From positions 1 through 40,126 of the forward strand of contig JACQUW010000337.1 in the NCBI GenBank assembly GCA_016210115.1: a DNA stretch of 40,126 nucleotides, given 5' to 3'. Source of the DNA: Deltaproteobacteria bacterium. Its GTDB lineage: Bacteria > Desulfobacterota > Binatia > UBA9968. Both the position numbers and the translations under genes were made by a program. Shown piece by piece: positions 7,476 to 16,214 of the stretch (the stretch's first letter is position 1; the number at the start of each line of letters is the position of its first letter). The notes below the pieces were generated by a model. That model was not told the DNA's origin. It saw only the letters and a program-made list of their open reading frames with translations, and did no database searches.

Positions 7476-8365
7476 GCATCCTTCTCCATGAGAAGAGCCG
7501 CGTTCTTATTCAGGGCATTACCGGCCGCCAGGCGCGCACGCATGTCTCCTACATGGTGAAATACGGCACCCACGTGGTCGCGGGTGTATCGCCCGGAAAA
7601 GGCGGGGCGGAAGTTGAAGGCATTCCGGTCTTCGATTCGGTAAGATCAGCGGCAAAAAAGCATCCGGCGGATATCTCCGTGCTTTTCATCCCCGGCCCGG
7701 CCGCCAGGGACGCCGCCCTCGAGGCGGTCGAGAATGAAATCTCATTGGTCGTGGTGTTGGCCGAGGGTGTGCCGCACCACGATGCTGCGGAAATCATCGA
7801 GCGCGCAGATAAAAGAAGTGTGCGGCTGATCGGCCCAAATTCGCAGGGGATGATTAGTCCCGGAAAAGCAAAGCTGGGCGGCACTGGCGGGGCGGAGCCG
7901 GACCGGATCTACATGCGCGGCCCGGTCGGCATCATCTCGCGGAGCGGCGGCATGGGCGGCGAGATCGGCAACGTTCTCACGCGGAATCGCATCGGTCAAA
8001 GCACTTATGTCTCCATCGGCGGTGACCTTTTGATCGGCACCGGCTTTGCGCCGCTCTTGAAGCTGTTCGAGAAAGATCCTGAGACCCGGGCAGTTGTGCT
8101 TTTCGGCGAGCCGGGAACGGGCCATGAGGAAGAAGCGGCAGAGCTGGTGCGGAGCGGCGGCTTTACCAAACCGCTCATCGCTCTCGTAGTCGGCGAATCT
8201 TTGGAGAAATTGCCCAAAGGGATGAGCTTCGGCCACACCAGCTCGATTATCGAACGCGGCCTGGGCTCGCCGACGCGAAAAAAACAGCTCTTTAGAGAGG
8301 CGGGCGTGAAAGTCGCTGAATCGCTTGCCGAGATCCCTGATCTGGTAGAGAAAGCAATCGGGTAG
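7472..8365 (+). CDS. CoA ligase alpha subunit (SucD/citryl-CoA synthetase-like)
   Basis: This 297-residue partner of the preceding gene starts at an ATGA overlap (7472-7475). An N-terminal CoA-binding Rossmann fold begins with VLIQGITGRQARTHV. LIGPNSQGMISPGK, then SRSGGMGGEIGNVLTR (156-171) and SIGGD follow, and the phosphorylated histidine is His255 in SFGHTSS. The SRSGGM and KLGGTGG words are those of ATP-citrate lyase/citryl-CoA synthetase; typical SucD has SRSGTLTYE. Together the pair should catalyse NTP-dependent acid + CoA to acyl-CoA through a phosphohistidine. No CoA-ester lyase is found next to it. Confidence 0.86.
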   Translation: MSILLHEKSRVLIQGITGRQARTHVSYMVKYGTHVVAGVSPGKGGAEVEGIPVFDSVRSAAKKHPADISVLFIPGPAARDAALEAVENEISLVVVLAEGVPHHDAAEIIERADKRSVRLIGPNSQGMISPGKAKLGGTGGAEPDRIYMRGPVGIISRSGGMGGEIGNVLTRNRIGQSTYVSIGGDLLIGTGFAPLLKLFEKDPETRAVVLFGEPGTGHEEEAAELVRSGGFTKPLIALVVGESLEKLPKGMSFGHTSSIIERGLGSPTRKKQLFREAGVKVAESLAEIPDLVEKAIG

Positions 8366-8385
8366 GGGCGCGATTCATCGCGCCC
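8366..8385. repeat. GGGCGCGA-TTCA-TCGCGCCC hairpin
   Basis: A perfect 8-bp palindrome with a TTCA loop begins at the base right after the alpha-subunit stop. It could act as an intercistronic RNA stem or weak terminator. Hairpins of this exact form are common dispersed elements in GC-rich environmental genomes. Confidence 0.6.
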
Positions 8386-8418
8386 TTCCGGCATGAGGGG
8401 TATGAAAGGAGTTCCATC

Positions 8419-9522
8419 ATGACAGATGAAGTGAATGCGCGAATTGATGAGTTTATCGCCAGGACGCGCGAGCTGACCGGCAAAGAGGTAAGGGAACGGG
8501 ATCCCTGGAATAATGAGGCTTCTGCGGATGCTATCCGCCACTTCGCCTACGGCACCGATGACGGCAATCCGCTCTGGCTCGATCCGGCGTATGCGGGCAA
8601 GAGCCGCCACGGCAGGATCGTCGCTCCACCGGCCTTTCTCGTCTCAGTCCTTTACCCCATCCTCCACGGCGCTCCCATGAACGCCCCTCTCTCTTCGCTC
8701 ATCGGGGGGATTGAGTTTGAATGGTTCCTGCCGATCCTCGCCGGAGATAAGCTCCGCGCCCAGTCAGTCCAGAAGGAGATGTTCGAAAAAAAGAGCGGCA
8801 CGGGCCGGCGGCTAATCTTTGTCATATCTGAGTGCACCTACTGGAACCAAAAAGAAGAAGTGGTGGCAAAAGCGGTCGGAACCATGATCCGGGCGACCCA
8901 GGTCGGGACCGAGCTTTTGTTCGAGCGGCCGGTTCATTGCTACAGCGCAAAGGAAGTCGAGGAAATCGATCAGGCATTTAAGTCCGAGAAGCGCACAGGG
9001 GACCACCCGCTTTGTTTCGAGGATGCGACTGTCGGAGAGGAAATTCCCCCGATCCTGCGGGGGCCGCTCACGATCGGCGACATGGTTTGCTGGAACGCCG
9101 GCCTCGGCCCCTCTTACAAGGCGGGGCGGCTCGGCTATCTTGATCTCCTCAAATCGCCTCATGCCGCCGTGCCGAATCCGGCGATCAACTGGCAGGTGAA
9201 ATATTCGCAACAGCATGAGGACTTTCACATGGCCTCCCAGCGCGGTATGCCCGGCCCGTTCGATAACGGTGTAATGCGCTTCGCCTGGGTAGCGCCGCTC
9301 GTTACGAATTGGATGGGGGACAATGGTTTTCTGCGCAAACTGTATGTTCAGGTCAAAACCCCGAACATCTACGGCGACACCACCTGGTATCGCGCCAAAA
9401 TCGTCGACAAAGCAGTTGAAGACGGAAAAGGCGTGGTGAAGCTCGATATCAGCGGGATCAACCAGGCCAATGTCAACACGACATCAGGCCGCGCCGAGGT
9501 GATCCTGCCGCTGCGGAGCTAG
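8419..9522 (+). CDS. MaoC/FAS1-like dehydratase domain protein
   Basis: The protein has 367 residues with two hot-dog folds. The first (about 25-165) contains IRHFAYGTDDGNPLWLDPAYA and IVAPPAFLVSVL, the N-terminal dehydratase/MaoC pattern. The second half (about 190-367) has INWQVKYSQQHEDFHMA and ends in a strand-rich region with TTWYRAKIVDK. Relatives hydrate enoyl-CoAs or dehydrate 3-hydroxyacyl-CoAs. AAAGGAG lies 8 bases before the ATG. It is on the same strand as the CoA-ligase pair with a small hairpin between, so it may act on the CoA ester they make. Its stop TAG shares a CTAG tetranucleotide (9519-9522) with the stop of the convergent tctA. Confidence 0.85.
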   Translation: MTDEVNARIDEFIARTRELTGKEVRERDPWNNEASADAIRHFAYGTDDGNPLWLDPAYAGKSRHGRIVAPPAFLVSVLYPILHGAPMNAPLSSLIGGIEFEWFLPILAGDKLRAQSVQKEMFEKKSGTGRRLIFVISECTYWNQKEEVVAKAVGTMIRATQVGTELLFERPVHCYSAKEVEEIDQAFKSEKRTGDHPLCFEDATVGEEIPPILRGPLTIGDMVCWNAGLGPSYKAGRLGYLDLLKSPHAAVPNPAINWQVKYSQQHEDFHMASQRGMPGPFDNGVMRFAWVAPLVTNWMGDNGFLRKLYVQVKTPNIYGDTTWYRAKIVDKAVEDGKGVVKLDISGINQANVNTTSGRAEVILPLRS

Positions 9523-11018
9523 CGCGAGCGCGCTCTGTGAAAGGCGTCGAGAACGAGAGGATACAAGAACACCAAGACAGCAATCGACAGCAGGGTCAGC
9601 GAGATCGGCCTCGTTACAAAAATCGAGGGGTCGCCCTCGGAGATGATAAGCGAGCGGCGAAACGAAACCTCGAAAATCTTTCCCAACACAAGGGCGAGGA
9701 TCATCGGCGGCGTGGGAAAATCGAGCCGCTTCATGAGATAGCCGACCACACCGAATAAAAACATCAGGTGGAGATCGAAGAAGTTATTGCTGATCGCATA
9801 GACGCCGATAAGAGAAAGCTCCAGCACGAGAACTCCCAGGACCGGGAACGGGAGTCTTAGAACCTGGACGAAAATCCCAACCAGCGGGATATTCAGCATC
9901 AGGAGCATCAAATTTCCAACATACATGCTCGCGACCAGTCCCCACACAAAGCTCGGGTTTTCCTGAAAAAGCATCGGCCCGGGTGTAATGCCGAGCATAA
10001 TGAAGGCGCCCAGCATCACCGCGGTGACATTTGAGCCGGGGATGCCGAGCGCCAGCATCGGAACCATGGAGCCCCCGGTGGCTGCGTTATTGGCGGCCTC
10101 CGGGCCGGCAACCCCCTCGATTGCGCCCTTGCCAAATTTTTCCGGATGCTTCGAGATCCTCTTCTCTGTCGCGTACGAGAGAAACGAGGCGATCGTCGCG
10201 CCGGCGCCGGGAAGAACACCGACGAAAAATCCGACGACGGTGGCGCGCATGCAGGGCCAGAAGGATCGGCGCAGATCGTCCGCCCTCGGCAGAAGATTTT
10301 TCCAACTTCCAAAAGGGACCATTCTTCCCGTGCTTTCTCCATCAACCAGGCTGGCCAGGACCTCGGTGATGGCGAAAAGTCCTATGGCGACAACGAGAAA
10401 GTCGATCCCGTCCAGCAGGTAGATCAAGCCGAAGTGAAATCTGGCCGAGCCGCTCAGGACATCCGAGCCTACCGTCGCGAGCATAAGGCCGATTATCGCG
10501 GAGATCGTTCCTTTGAGCGCGTCGCCCGCGGTCAGCGCAGCCACCGCGCTTAGTCCCGCCACCATCAAAGAGAAATACTCCGGAGGCCCGAAGCTCAACG
10601 CCAGCCCAGCGAGGCGCGGGGCTAAAAAGCTTAATAAGATGACGCTCAGCGTACCGGCAACCCACGAAACGATGGCGCAGATTCCGAGCGCCGGCCCTGC
10701 GCGACCCTGGCGCGCCAGTTCATAACCGTCGATCGCCGTCATCACTGAGGAGGATTCTCCCGGAACTCTAAGAAGAATCGAGGTAATCGATCCGCCGTAC
10801 ATCGCGCCATAGTAGATGCCGGCCAGGAGGATGACCGCTGAAACCGGCGGCATGCCGTGAACCAACGGGATCAAGAGCGCGATTCCACTCACGGGTCCCA
10901 GGCCGGGCAAAACCCCGATGACATTACCGACGACCACTCCGATGAGACAGTAGAGGAGATTGGCCGGCATGAGCGCGACGGCAAAACCGCTCAAAAGATG
11001 TTGCGAAGTTTCAGCCAT
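9519..11018 (-). CDS. tctA: Tripartite tricarboxylate transporter, large permease TctA
   Basis: This 499-residue polytopic membrane protein has about 11-12 hydrophobic segments. Both TctA signature turns are present: [19 protein letters not shown] near the N-terminus and [22 protein letters not shown] in the middle, plus the [18 protein letters not shown] segment. I start it at ATG 11018, 4 bases after the tctB stop; the frame is open 18 codons further into tctB, but that extension has no family resemblance. It forms the transport channel together with TctB, and TctC delivers the substrate. It is the last gene of a leftward four-gene operon, and its stop overlaps the stop of the dehydratase gene. 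Confidence 0.93.
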   Translation of the reverse strand: MAETSQHLLSGFAVALMPANLLYCLIGVVVGNVIGVLPGLGPVSGIALLIPLVHGMPPVSAVILLAGIYYGAMYGGSITSILLRVPGESSSVMTAIDGYELARQGRAGPALGICAIVSWVAGTLSVILLSFLAPRLAGLALSFGPPEYFSLMVAGLSAVAALTAGDALKGTISAIIGLMLATVGSDVLSGSARFHFGLIYLLDGIDFLVVAIGLFAITEVLASLVDGESTGRMVPFGSWKNLLPRADDLRRSFWPCMRATVVGFFVGVLPGAGATIASFLSYATEKRISKHPEKFGKGAIEGVAGPEAANNAATGGSMVPMLALGIPGSNVTAVMLGAFIMLGITPGPMLFQENPSFVWGLVASMYVGNLMLLMLNIPLVGIFVQVLRLPFPVLGVLVLELSLIGVYAISNNFFDLHLMFLFGVVGYLMKRLDFPTPPMILALVLGKIFEVSFRRSLIISEGDPSIFVTRPISLTLLSIAVLVFLYPLVLDAFHRARSR

Positions 11019-11022
11019 GATC

Positions 11023-11496
11023 TTAGCCGGAGATGAACCGTGACAAGATCCCCCAGGGGAGGGGCACACCAAGAAAGTGGTAGAAGACGGCGTGGAAGAG
11101 CGCGCTCAGGAAGAGACTGTAAAGGAGGGAGAAGTGCCAGGCCGATTTGAACAGAATCTTCAGCGTGAGAAAGCCGAAGAAAAAAGTCGAAAGGAGAGCG
11201 CCCAACCGGGGAAATGCGACCACGTATCCGTAGAAAATCACAAGGCACAGAATGATCGGAGAGATCGGTTTTAGCTCAGAGATCTCGGCCCGCGCGCGAA
11301 TGCAAGAACGGATCGTAAAAGTCACGGCCAAAAGAAGCAGAGAGAGACCGAGGATCAACGGGAACAGGCCCGGACCGGGCACACCGCGGACAAAATCGAA
11401 GCGATAGTCTCTGGCAAGATAGAGATAAAAGAGAGCGCAGGCGATGAGGACGAAGCCGCTTAGCCTCTCGCCTCTGATCGCCTGACGTCCACTCAC
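11023..11496 (-). CDS. tctB: Tripartite tricarboxylate transporter, small permease TctB
   Basis: This 157-residue protein has four transmembrane segments (FVLIACALFYLYLA; GLFPLILGLSLLLLAVTF; PIILCLVIFYGYVVAF; and the Phe/Leu-rich LLSTFFFGFLTL and SLFLSALFHAVFYHFL stretches). The small hydrophobic size and place between tctC and tctA are typical of TctB, a family with little sequence conservation. The start is a GTG with AAGGAAAGAT upstream. It lies 14 bases from the tctC stop and 4 bases from tctA. Confidence 0.87.
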   Translation of the reverse strand: MSGRQAIRGERLSGFVLIACALFYLYLARDYRFDFVRGVPGPGLFPLILGLSLLLLAVTFTIRSCIRARAEISELKPISPIILCLVIFYGYVVAFPRLGALLSTFFFGFLTLKILFKSAWHFSLLYSLFLSALFHAVFYHFLGVPLPWGILSRFISG

Positions 11497-11510
11497 AAAA
11501 AGATCTTTCC

Positions 11511-12494
11511 TTACTTAAGTCCCATCTCTTTCAAGACCGCGGTGGTCTCATCGACAGTGTCGCCGAAGAGCTTGGTAAAATCAGCGGTGTTCATGTAGCC
11601 GGGGAGAAGATTTGACTTGGAAGTATATTCTTTGAAGGACGGCGTCTCCATAGCCTTCCTGAAGGCGTCGTGCAGCACCCGGATGCGCTGCTCGGGCACG
11701 CCCCGTTTCGCCGCAATGCCGCGCCAGTGGTAATCCTCGAAATTGGCCCCCAGCTCTTTATAAGTCGGCGTTTCGGGGAGCGAGGGAAGCCGCTTCCCCG
11801 AAGAGGTTGCGAGCGCAACCAGTTTTCCCGCCTGTACATGTTTGATAATGATTCCCGGGTTAGTATGGACCACCGGCACATGCCCGCCCAGCACATTGGT
11901 GGTCGCCTCGGCGCCACCCGCGTAAGGTACCCAGGTGATTTTGATCCCTGCCGCTCTGGCGAAGTTCAGAGCCGCCACGTGATGGGCCGAGCCGGTTCCA
12001 AAGCCTGCCATCTGTACCTTGCCTGGATTTTTTTTCGCAAAGGCGAGCATATCTTTGGCGTTTTTATAAGGAGCATTGGGATTGGCGGCGAGGATGAAAG
12101 GATCAACCTGGACACGGATGATGTAGGTAAGATCTTTCCAGGCAAAATCCTTGATCTCGCCGGAAGCGAAAAGGTCGGCGTTGCTCCGGGTCATCGCGTA
12201 AACGGTCTGCCCGTCGGCCGGCTGGTTCAGAAGATGGGCCATAGCGACCGCCCCCGAGCCGCCGGTGCGGGTCTCGACAACCATAGGGACGCCGAGGATC
12301 TTGCTTGTCGAATCGGCTATCTGCCGCGCCATAACGTCCACAGGGGAACCAGGTGACGAGTGGCAGAGAATCGTGATGGTCTTTTTCGGGAAATCATCTG
12401 TGGCCGCTTCGGCCGTCATCGCAAGTGCGATGCTGAAGATAAGAACGATGCGGCGCGCGAACACCTCTCGGCAGAATCGTCGATGGCTCAACAT
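11511..12494 (-). CDS. tctC: TTT substrate-binding protein TctC (Bug family)
   Basis: The protein has 327 residues, with a signal peptide over about residues 1-31 (ending TAEA) followed by FPKKTITILCHSSPGSPVDVMARQIA. This is the usual Bug opening, in which the Pro-Gly-x-Pro loop contributes to carboxylate binding. Later features include the WVPYAGGAEATTNVLGGHVP loop and a KMGLK-like end (LKEMGLK). It is a periplasmic binding protein for carboxylates; the actual ligand (tricarboxylate, aromatic acid or other) cannot be told from sequence. It has a near-perfect Shine-Dalgarno, which suggests high expression relative to the permease genes. Confidence 0.92.
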   Translation of the reverse strand: MLSHRRFCREVFARRIVLIFSIALAMTAEAATDDFPKKTITILCHSSPGSPVDVMARQIADSTSKILGVPMVVETRTGGSGAVAMAHLLNQPADGQTVYAMTRSNADLFASGEIKDFAWKDLTYIIRVQVDPFILAANPNAPYKNAKDMLAFAKKNPGKVQMAGFGTGSAHHVAALNFARAAGIKITWVPYAGGAEATTNVLGGHVPVVHTNPGIIIKHVQAGKLVALATSSGKRLPSLPETPTYKELGANFEDYHWRGIAAKRGVPEQRIRVLHDAFRKAMETPSFKEYTSKSNLLPGYMNTADFTKLFGDTVDETTAVLKEMGLK

Positions 12495-12501
12495 GAGGAT
12501 T

Positions 12502-12509
12502 CCTCCTTA
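12502..12509 (-). promoter_or_regulatory. Strong Shine-Dalgarno of tctC
   Basis: On the minus strand TAAGGAGG lies 7 bases before the ATG of tctC, an exact match to the anti-16S consensus. The other genes in this operon have weaker sites, which fits the need for an excess of binding protein over permease. Confidence 0.75.
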
Positions 12510-12538
12510 GGGGTCGATTGTCCCTTTTTGGTGATCGT

Positions 12539-14608
12539 TTATCGAATCATCCGCACATCCACCGCCGCCACACCCGAGCCCTCCGGCCGAACGATCAGGG
12601 GATTGAATTCGAGATCAGAGAGATAGGCGCGGTGGGACGAGAAAATCTGCGAAAGCCCGGTAATCGCCCGGATCAGAGCGGGGATGTCCCGCCGCGGTTG
12701 CCCGCGCATGCCTTCGAGCAGCCGATACCCTCGGAGCGTCTTTAGCATCTCTGCGGCCTCTTTTTCATCCACGGGCAAAAGCCTGATAGCAAAGTCCTTA
12801 AAGACTTCAACGAAAATTCCCCCGAGTCCGGCGATAAGGAATGGCCCATACTGCGGGTCCGTGCGCGCTCCCACGATCATCTCCGTCCCTTCCACCATCT
12901 CCTGGACCAGCAATTTCGCGCTGCCGGAGGATGACAGCTTTAGCAAACGCGCAGCCTGCGCTTCCACCTCTTGGGCGCTTCTGAGCCCGATCACAACGGC
13001 CCCGGCTTCGCTCTTGTGTACCAAATCAGGCGCTATGAGCTTAAGGGCTACTGGAAACCGGATTTCTTCGGCCCTGGCGGCAGCTTCTTTCGGATCAACC
13101 GCAGCCGCTTCATGTGGCAAAGCCAAACCATGCGCCTCCAGCAGTCGCTTCAGGTTATCTCCTTCGAGATCCTCGGCTTTGCCTTTTGCGGGAGCAAGCT
13201 GGCGCACGCCTTCGTTCCGTGTCCGGCCATAGAAACCCAGCCCCTTCAGCGCCCGAAGCGTGGGTTTGATCGCCTGCAAGAAAGGGAGTTGCGCCTGGTC
13301 CTGAAAATCCCGGCTCTCCTCAGTCAGACTGTAGCTAGAGCGGGCGAATGCCAGAACAGGTTTTTCGGTGAGACCGGCAAAATTCCGAAAGAGACCGGCA
13401 TCTCTTCTTTCTCCTCGTGGCAGTTCGCCATGAATGGCCAGGAGATCCACTCCCGGATCCACGGCATGAAGCCGGCAGATCTCCAGGAAGCCTTTTTCAT
13501 CACCGAATCCGGCGACGCCGCATTCAAGCGGATTTTCCACCACAAGATCGGCCGGAATAAGAGGGCGCACGGCATTCTTGGTTTCTTCGCTCAACTGGGC
13601 GAGCTGGACGCCGACCTCTTCAATGTGATCAAGCAGCAGGCCTTTCATCCCGCCAGAGTTGACGATGATCGCCGCCCGCTCGCCACGGGCCCGCTTGGAT
13701 GGCATGAACGCAAGCGTCGTCTCCGTGAGATCCTCCAGCGTCGGGCAGCGGATCAGACCAAAACGGTGACAGACCGCGTCAAAGACATCATCGGATCCAG
13801 CCAGGGCACCGGTATGGGATATGGCCTGGCGCCTGGCCCGTTCCGTGCGTCCGATCTTGACCACGAGAATCGGCTTGTTCTTCTCCAAGGCCCAGGCCGC
13901 CATAACCATGAACTCTTTCGGCCGGCGCACGCCCTCGATCAAGAGTAGAATCACCTCTGTTCGGGCATCCTCGATCAGAAATGAGAGATAATCCACCAGA
14001 TCGAGGCTGGTCTCGTTTCCGCTCGATACCGCGTAGCTGAAGCCAATGCCGCGCTCGCTGGCGCCTTTGACCCAGTTTCCCAATGAGCCGCCGCTTTGAA
14101 AGATAAGGCCCACAGGTCCGGGACGAACCAGCGGAATCGCCGTGGGAAAGCTAAACAGTCCCTCGTTGACGGAGATCGAGCCCATGCAATTGGGTCCGCA
14201 ACAAACCATCCCGCTGCGATCACAAAGTTCTTTCAGAGCTTTGCCCCGTTCCTTTCCTTTCTCGTCTTCTCCCTCGCCAAAGCCCGCGCTGTAGATGGTC
14301 GCCGCTTTGGAACCCAGCCGGGCTGCTTCTTCAAGCGTCCGGACAACCACCTGAGTCGGCACCAAAAGCAGCAGATGCTCGGCCGGCTTGGGCAGAGCAG
14401 CAAGATTAGGATAACACGGCTGGTCCCACAGCTCGGAATAATTCGGATTTACCAGATAGATGTCGCCTTGATAGCCGCTCTTCTTTAGATTTTGAAAAAT
14501 CTGTGTCGGCCAGCGTCCTTTCGGAGATGCGCCGACGATCGCGACGGAGCGCGCCTTTAGGAGCGTCTCGACTGAACGGACACGGCCGGTTTCAATTTTT
14601 TGTTCCAT
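12539..14608 (-). CDS. Fused ADP-forming acyl-CoA synthetase (acetate-CoA ligase type)
   Basis: The 689-residue protein holds both halves of an NDP-forming acyl-CoA synthetase. A CoA-binding domain begins ARSVAIVGASPKGRWPT, a flavodoxin-like ligase domain follows with CCGPNCMGS, FQSGGSLGNW and the phosphohistidine loop AISHTGALAGSD (His265), and an ATP-grasp domain covers about residues 460-689 (FPVALKLIAPDLVHKSEAGAV, LVQEMVEGTEMIVGARTDPQ, EFNPLIV). The reaction is acid + CoA + ATP to acyl-CoA + ADP + phosphate. It lies 44 bases before tctC on the same strand, so transporter and activating enzyme are probably co-transcribed and act on the same acid. The ATG has AGAAGG about 10 bases upstream. 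Confidence 0.9.
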   Translation of the reverse strand: MEQKIETGRVRSVETLLKARSVAIVGASPKGRWPTQIFQNLKKSGYQGDIYLVNPNYSELWDQPCYPNLAALPKPAEHLLLLVPTQVVVRTLEEAARLGSKAATIYSAGFGEGEDEKGKERGKALKELCDRSGMVCCGPNCMGSISVNEGLFSFPTAIPLVRPGPVGLIFQSGGSLGNWVKGASERGIGFSYAVSSGNETSLDLVDYLSFLIEDARTEVILLLIEGVRRPKEFMVMAAWALEKNKPILVVKIGRTERARRQAISHTGALAGSDDVFDAVCHRFGLIRCPTLEDLTETTLAFMPSKRARGERAAIIVNSGGMKGLLLDHIEEVGVQLAQLSEETKNAVRPLIPADLVVENPLECGVAGFGDEKGFLEICRLHAVDPGVDLLAIHGELPRGERRDAGLFRNFAGLTEKPVLAFARSSYSLTEESRDFQDQAQLPFLQAIKPTLRALKGLGFYGRTRNEGVRQLAPAKGKAEDLEGDNLKRLLEAHGLALPHEAAAVDPKEAAARAEEIRFPVALKLIAPDLVHKSEAGAVVIGLRSAQEVEAQAARLLKLSSSGSAKLLVQEMVEGTEMIVGARTDPQYGPFLIAGLGGIFVEVFKDFAIRLLPVDEKEAAEMLKTLRGYRLLEGMRGQPRRDIPALIRAITGLSQIFSSHRAYLSDLEFNPLIVRPEGSGVAAVDVRMIR

Positions 14609-14649
14609 AATTTTATGCCTTCTCTCGACGGGATCGTCTCATGCAGCCT

Positions 14650-14679
14650 TTGATACTCCGGAAAAGGATAGACAGTCAA
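14650..14679 (-). promoter_or_regulatory. Candidate promoter of the acyl-CoA synthetase-tctCBA operon
   Basis: On the minus strand TTGACT (14679-14674) and TATCAA (14655-14650) are 18 bases apart, with the start codon about 41 bases downstream. It lies in the 247-bp divergent region shared with the hydrolase promoter. Confidence 0.4.
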
Positions 14680-14778
14680 GGCAGCGCAATCCGACTACTA
14701 CAAAAACCGTGGCGCTTAAAAGACGCGGAGGGAACCTGCCCCTCAGCGAGAGCCGATGGGCCTCGGAAACCAAGGCGA

Positions 14779-14807
14779 TTGACAAGGTCTGAGGCACGGT
14801 CTATATC
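14779..14807 (+). promoter_or_regulatory. Candidate sigma-70 promoter of the FrsA-like hydrolase gene
   Basis: A consensus -35 TTGACA (14779-14784) and TATATC (14802-14807) are separated by exactly 17 bases, giving a leader of about 40 bases before the ATG at 14856. It is the best sigma-70-like promoter I see in the window. Confidence 0.6.
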
Positions 14808-14855
14808 GCCAAGGACAAACGCTTTACCATCAGCAACTGATCCGAGGATGCGTCT

Positions 14856-15947
14856 ATGGCCGTTTATCGCACTTTAGAGGATATCAAAAACGACGTCCGA
14901 AGCCGCGTGGGACACCGGGCTCCTTTCATTCTTGCGGATACAGAGGAAGTTGAGCAGGTGCTCGCGTCTTTAACGAACGTGGAAGCCGACTCCTGGGCCG
15001 AGGCCTGGAGCCGGCCCGGACTCCGCTGGGAGAAAGCCGCTCGCGAGAAGGAAGAGTCGGGAGAGCTTCAACAGGCGAAGCAGGCTTATCTCAAAGCCTA
15101 CACGTACTACGGCATCGCTCGACATCCCTTTCCCAGCTCGCCCGGAAAAAAAGAGGCTTATCGCAAAACCATCGAAATGTATCTGGCCGCAGCGCGTTAT
15201 CTGGATCCGCCGCTGGAGCGCGTTCGCGTACCTTTCGACGGCAAGGAAATCGTCGGTTACCTGCGGCTTCCGTCAAAGAAACCAGCGCCCCTCATCATTC
15301 ACTGGGGCGGGATCGACAATTGGAAAGAGGAACGTCATTCGTTCGCGGAAGCTTTCTTGCGCGAGGGTTGGGGCTGCTTCGTCATGGACAGCCCCGGGAC
15401 CGGGGAATGCCCGCTTCTCGCTTCACCGGAGGCTCATGCGGTCTACTCGGCGGCGCTGGATTATTTATTGGTAAGGAAAGAAATCGATCCCCGCCGGATT
15501 GCGGTCGTAGGCGCAAGCTTCGGCGGCTATTGGTCAACCAAAGTCGCCCATGTGGAACATGCCAGACTCTGCGCCGCGGTAAACTGGGGCGGCGGGATCC
15601 ACTATTTCTTCCAACCCGAGTGGCAGGAAAAATCCAAAGACGCCCCTTCTTATCTCTTCGACCTGATCGAGGCGCGTGCGAATCTCTTCGGCAAAAAAAA
15701 CTTTCAGGAACTCGTCGAGGTAATGCCGGCGCTTTCCCTCAAAACCCAGGGCTGGCTGGATAAACCCTGCGCGCCGCTGTTGCTCATTAACGGCAAAGAA
15801 GACAGGCAGGTTCCAATCGAAGATTTTTATCTGCTTTTAGAGACCGGCGAGCCAAAGTCCGCGCGTTTCTTTCCCGGCGGCCATATGGGCAGCTCGCCCG
15901 AGATTTTCCCGACGATTATCAAATGGCTGCACCGGCAGATGGGGTGA
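14856..15947 (+). CDS. Alpha/beta hydrolase, FrsA-like
   Basis: This 363-residue protein has a helical N-terminal cap (about 1-115, with LKAYTYYGIARHPFP) and an alpha/beta-hydrolase core. The core has LIIHWGGIDNWKEE (oxyanion strand), VMDSPGTGECP, the nucleophile elbow VVGASFGGYWSTKVA (Ser221), LLINGKEDRQVP (acid Asp) and a late FFPGGHMGSS (His). This cap-plus-core plan is that of the FrsA/DUF1100 group, which includes esterases, C-C hydrolases and 2,6-dihydroxypseudooxynicotine-type hydrolases. GAGGA lies about 8 bases before the ATG. It is transcribed on its own, divergent from the acyl-CoA synthetase operon. Its substrate is unknown; the context suggests release of a carboxylic acid later activated to CoA. 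Confidence 0.86.
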   Translation: MAVYRTLEDIKNDVRSRVGHRAPFILADTEEVEQVLASLTNVEADSWAEAWSRPGLRWEKAAREKEESGELQQAKQAYLKAYTYYGIARHPFPSSPGKKEAYRKTIEMYLAAARYLDPPLERVRVPFDGKEIVGYLRLPSKKPAPLIIHWGGIDNWKEERHSFAEAFLREGWGCFVMDSPGTGECPLLASPEAHAVYSAALDYLLVRKEIDPRRIAVVGASFGGYWSTKVAHVEHARLCAAVNWGGGIHYFFQPEWQEKSKDAPSYLFDLIEARANLFGKKNFQELVEVMPALSLKTQGWLDKPCAPLLLINGKEDRQVPIEDFYLLLETGEPKSARFFPGGHMGSSPEIFPTIIKWLHRQMG

Positions 15948-16214
15948 TAACGGTTCCCCTCTTTGAAAAAGAGTCATGAATCGAATCGTCCAAAACAATG
16001 AAAGCACATTCCAAGCCGAGGAGCGTAAGGTGGAGGGCCGCGGACGTCGGATGAGCCCGGTTCGACTCATGGTACTTGCCCACCTGTCTGCGTGCGGACA
16101 CCTGCCCGCGCCCTGGCAGGCGGGCGCACAGGCAGGTCGGCCGCGGCCCGGAGTCCTGCACCCCGAGCCCGATCGACTGCGCTGCTTTCGGGGAAATCAT
16201 CGGCTGACTCGTCT
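15948..16214. repeat. Gene-free gap with two palindromes
   Basis: CTCTTT-GAA-AAAGAG (15959-15973) is a short relative of the TTTGAAAAAGGGG family. ACCTGCC (16100-16106) and GGCAGGT (16131-16137) bracket a GC-rich unit with an internal GGCAGG. The gap lies between two convergent genes, so either stem could end transcription. No gene is seen. Confidence 0.5.

Noticed and set aside
16020-16080. tRNA-like GGTTCGACTC word near 16060
   Set aside because: The flanking bases cannot form a T-stem or acceptor stem.
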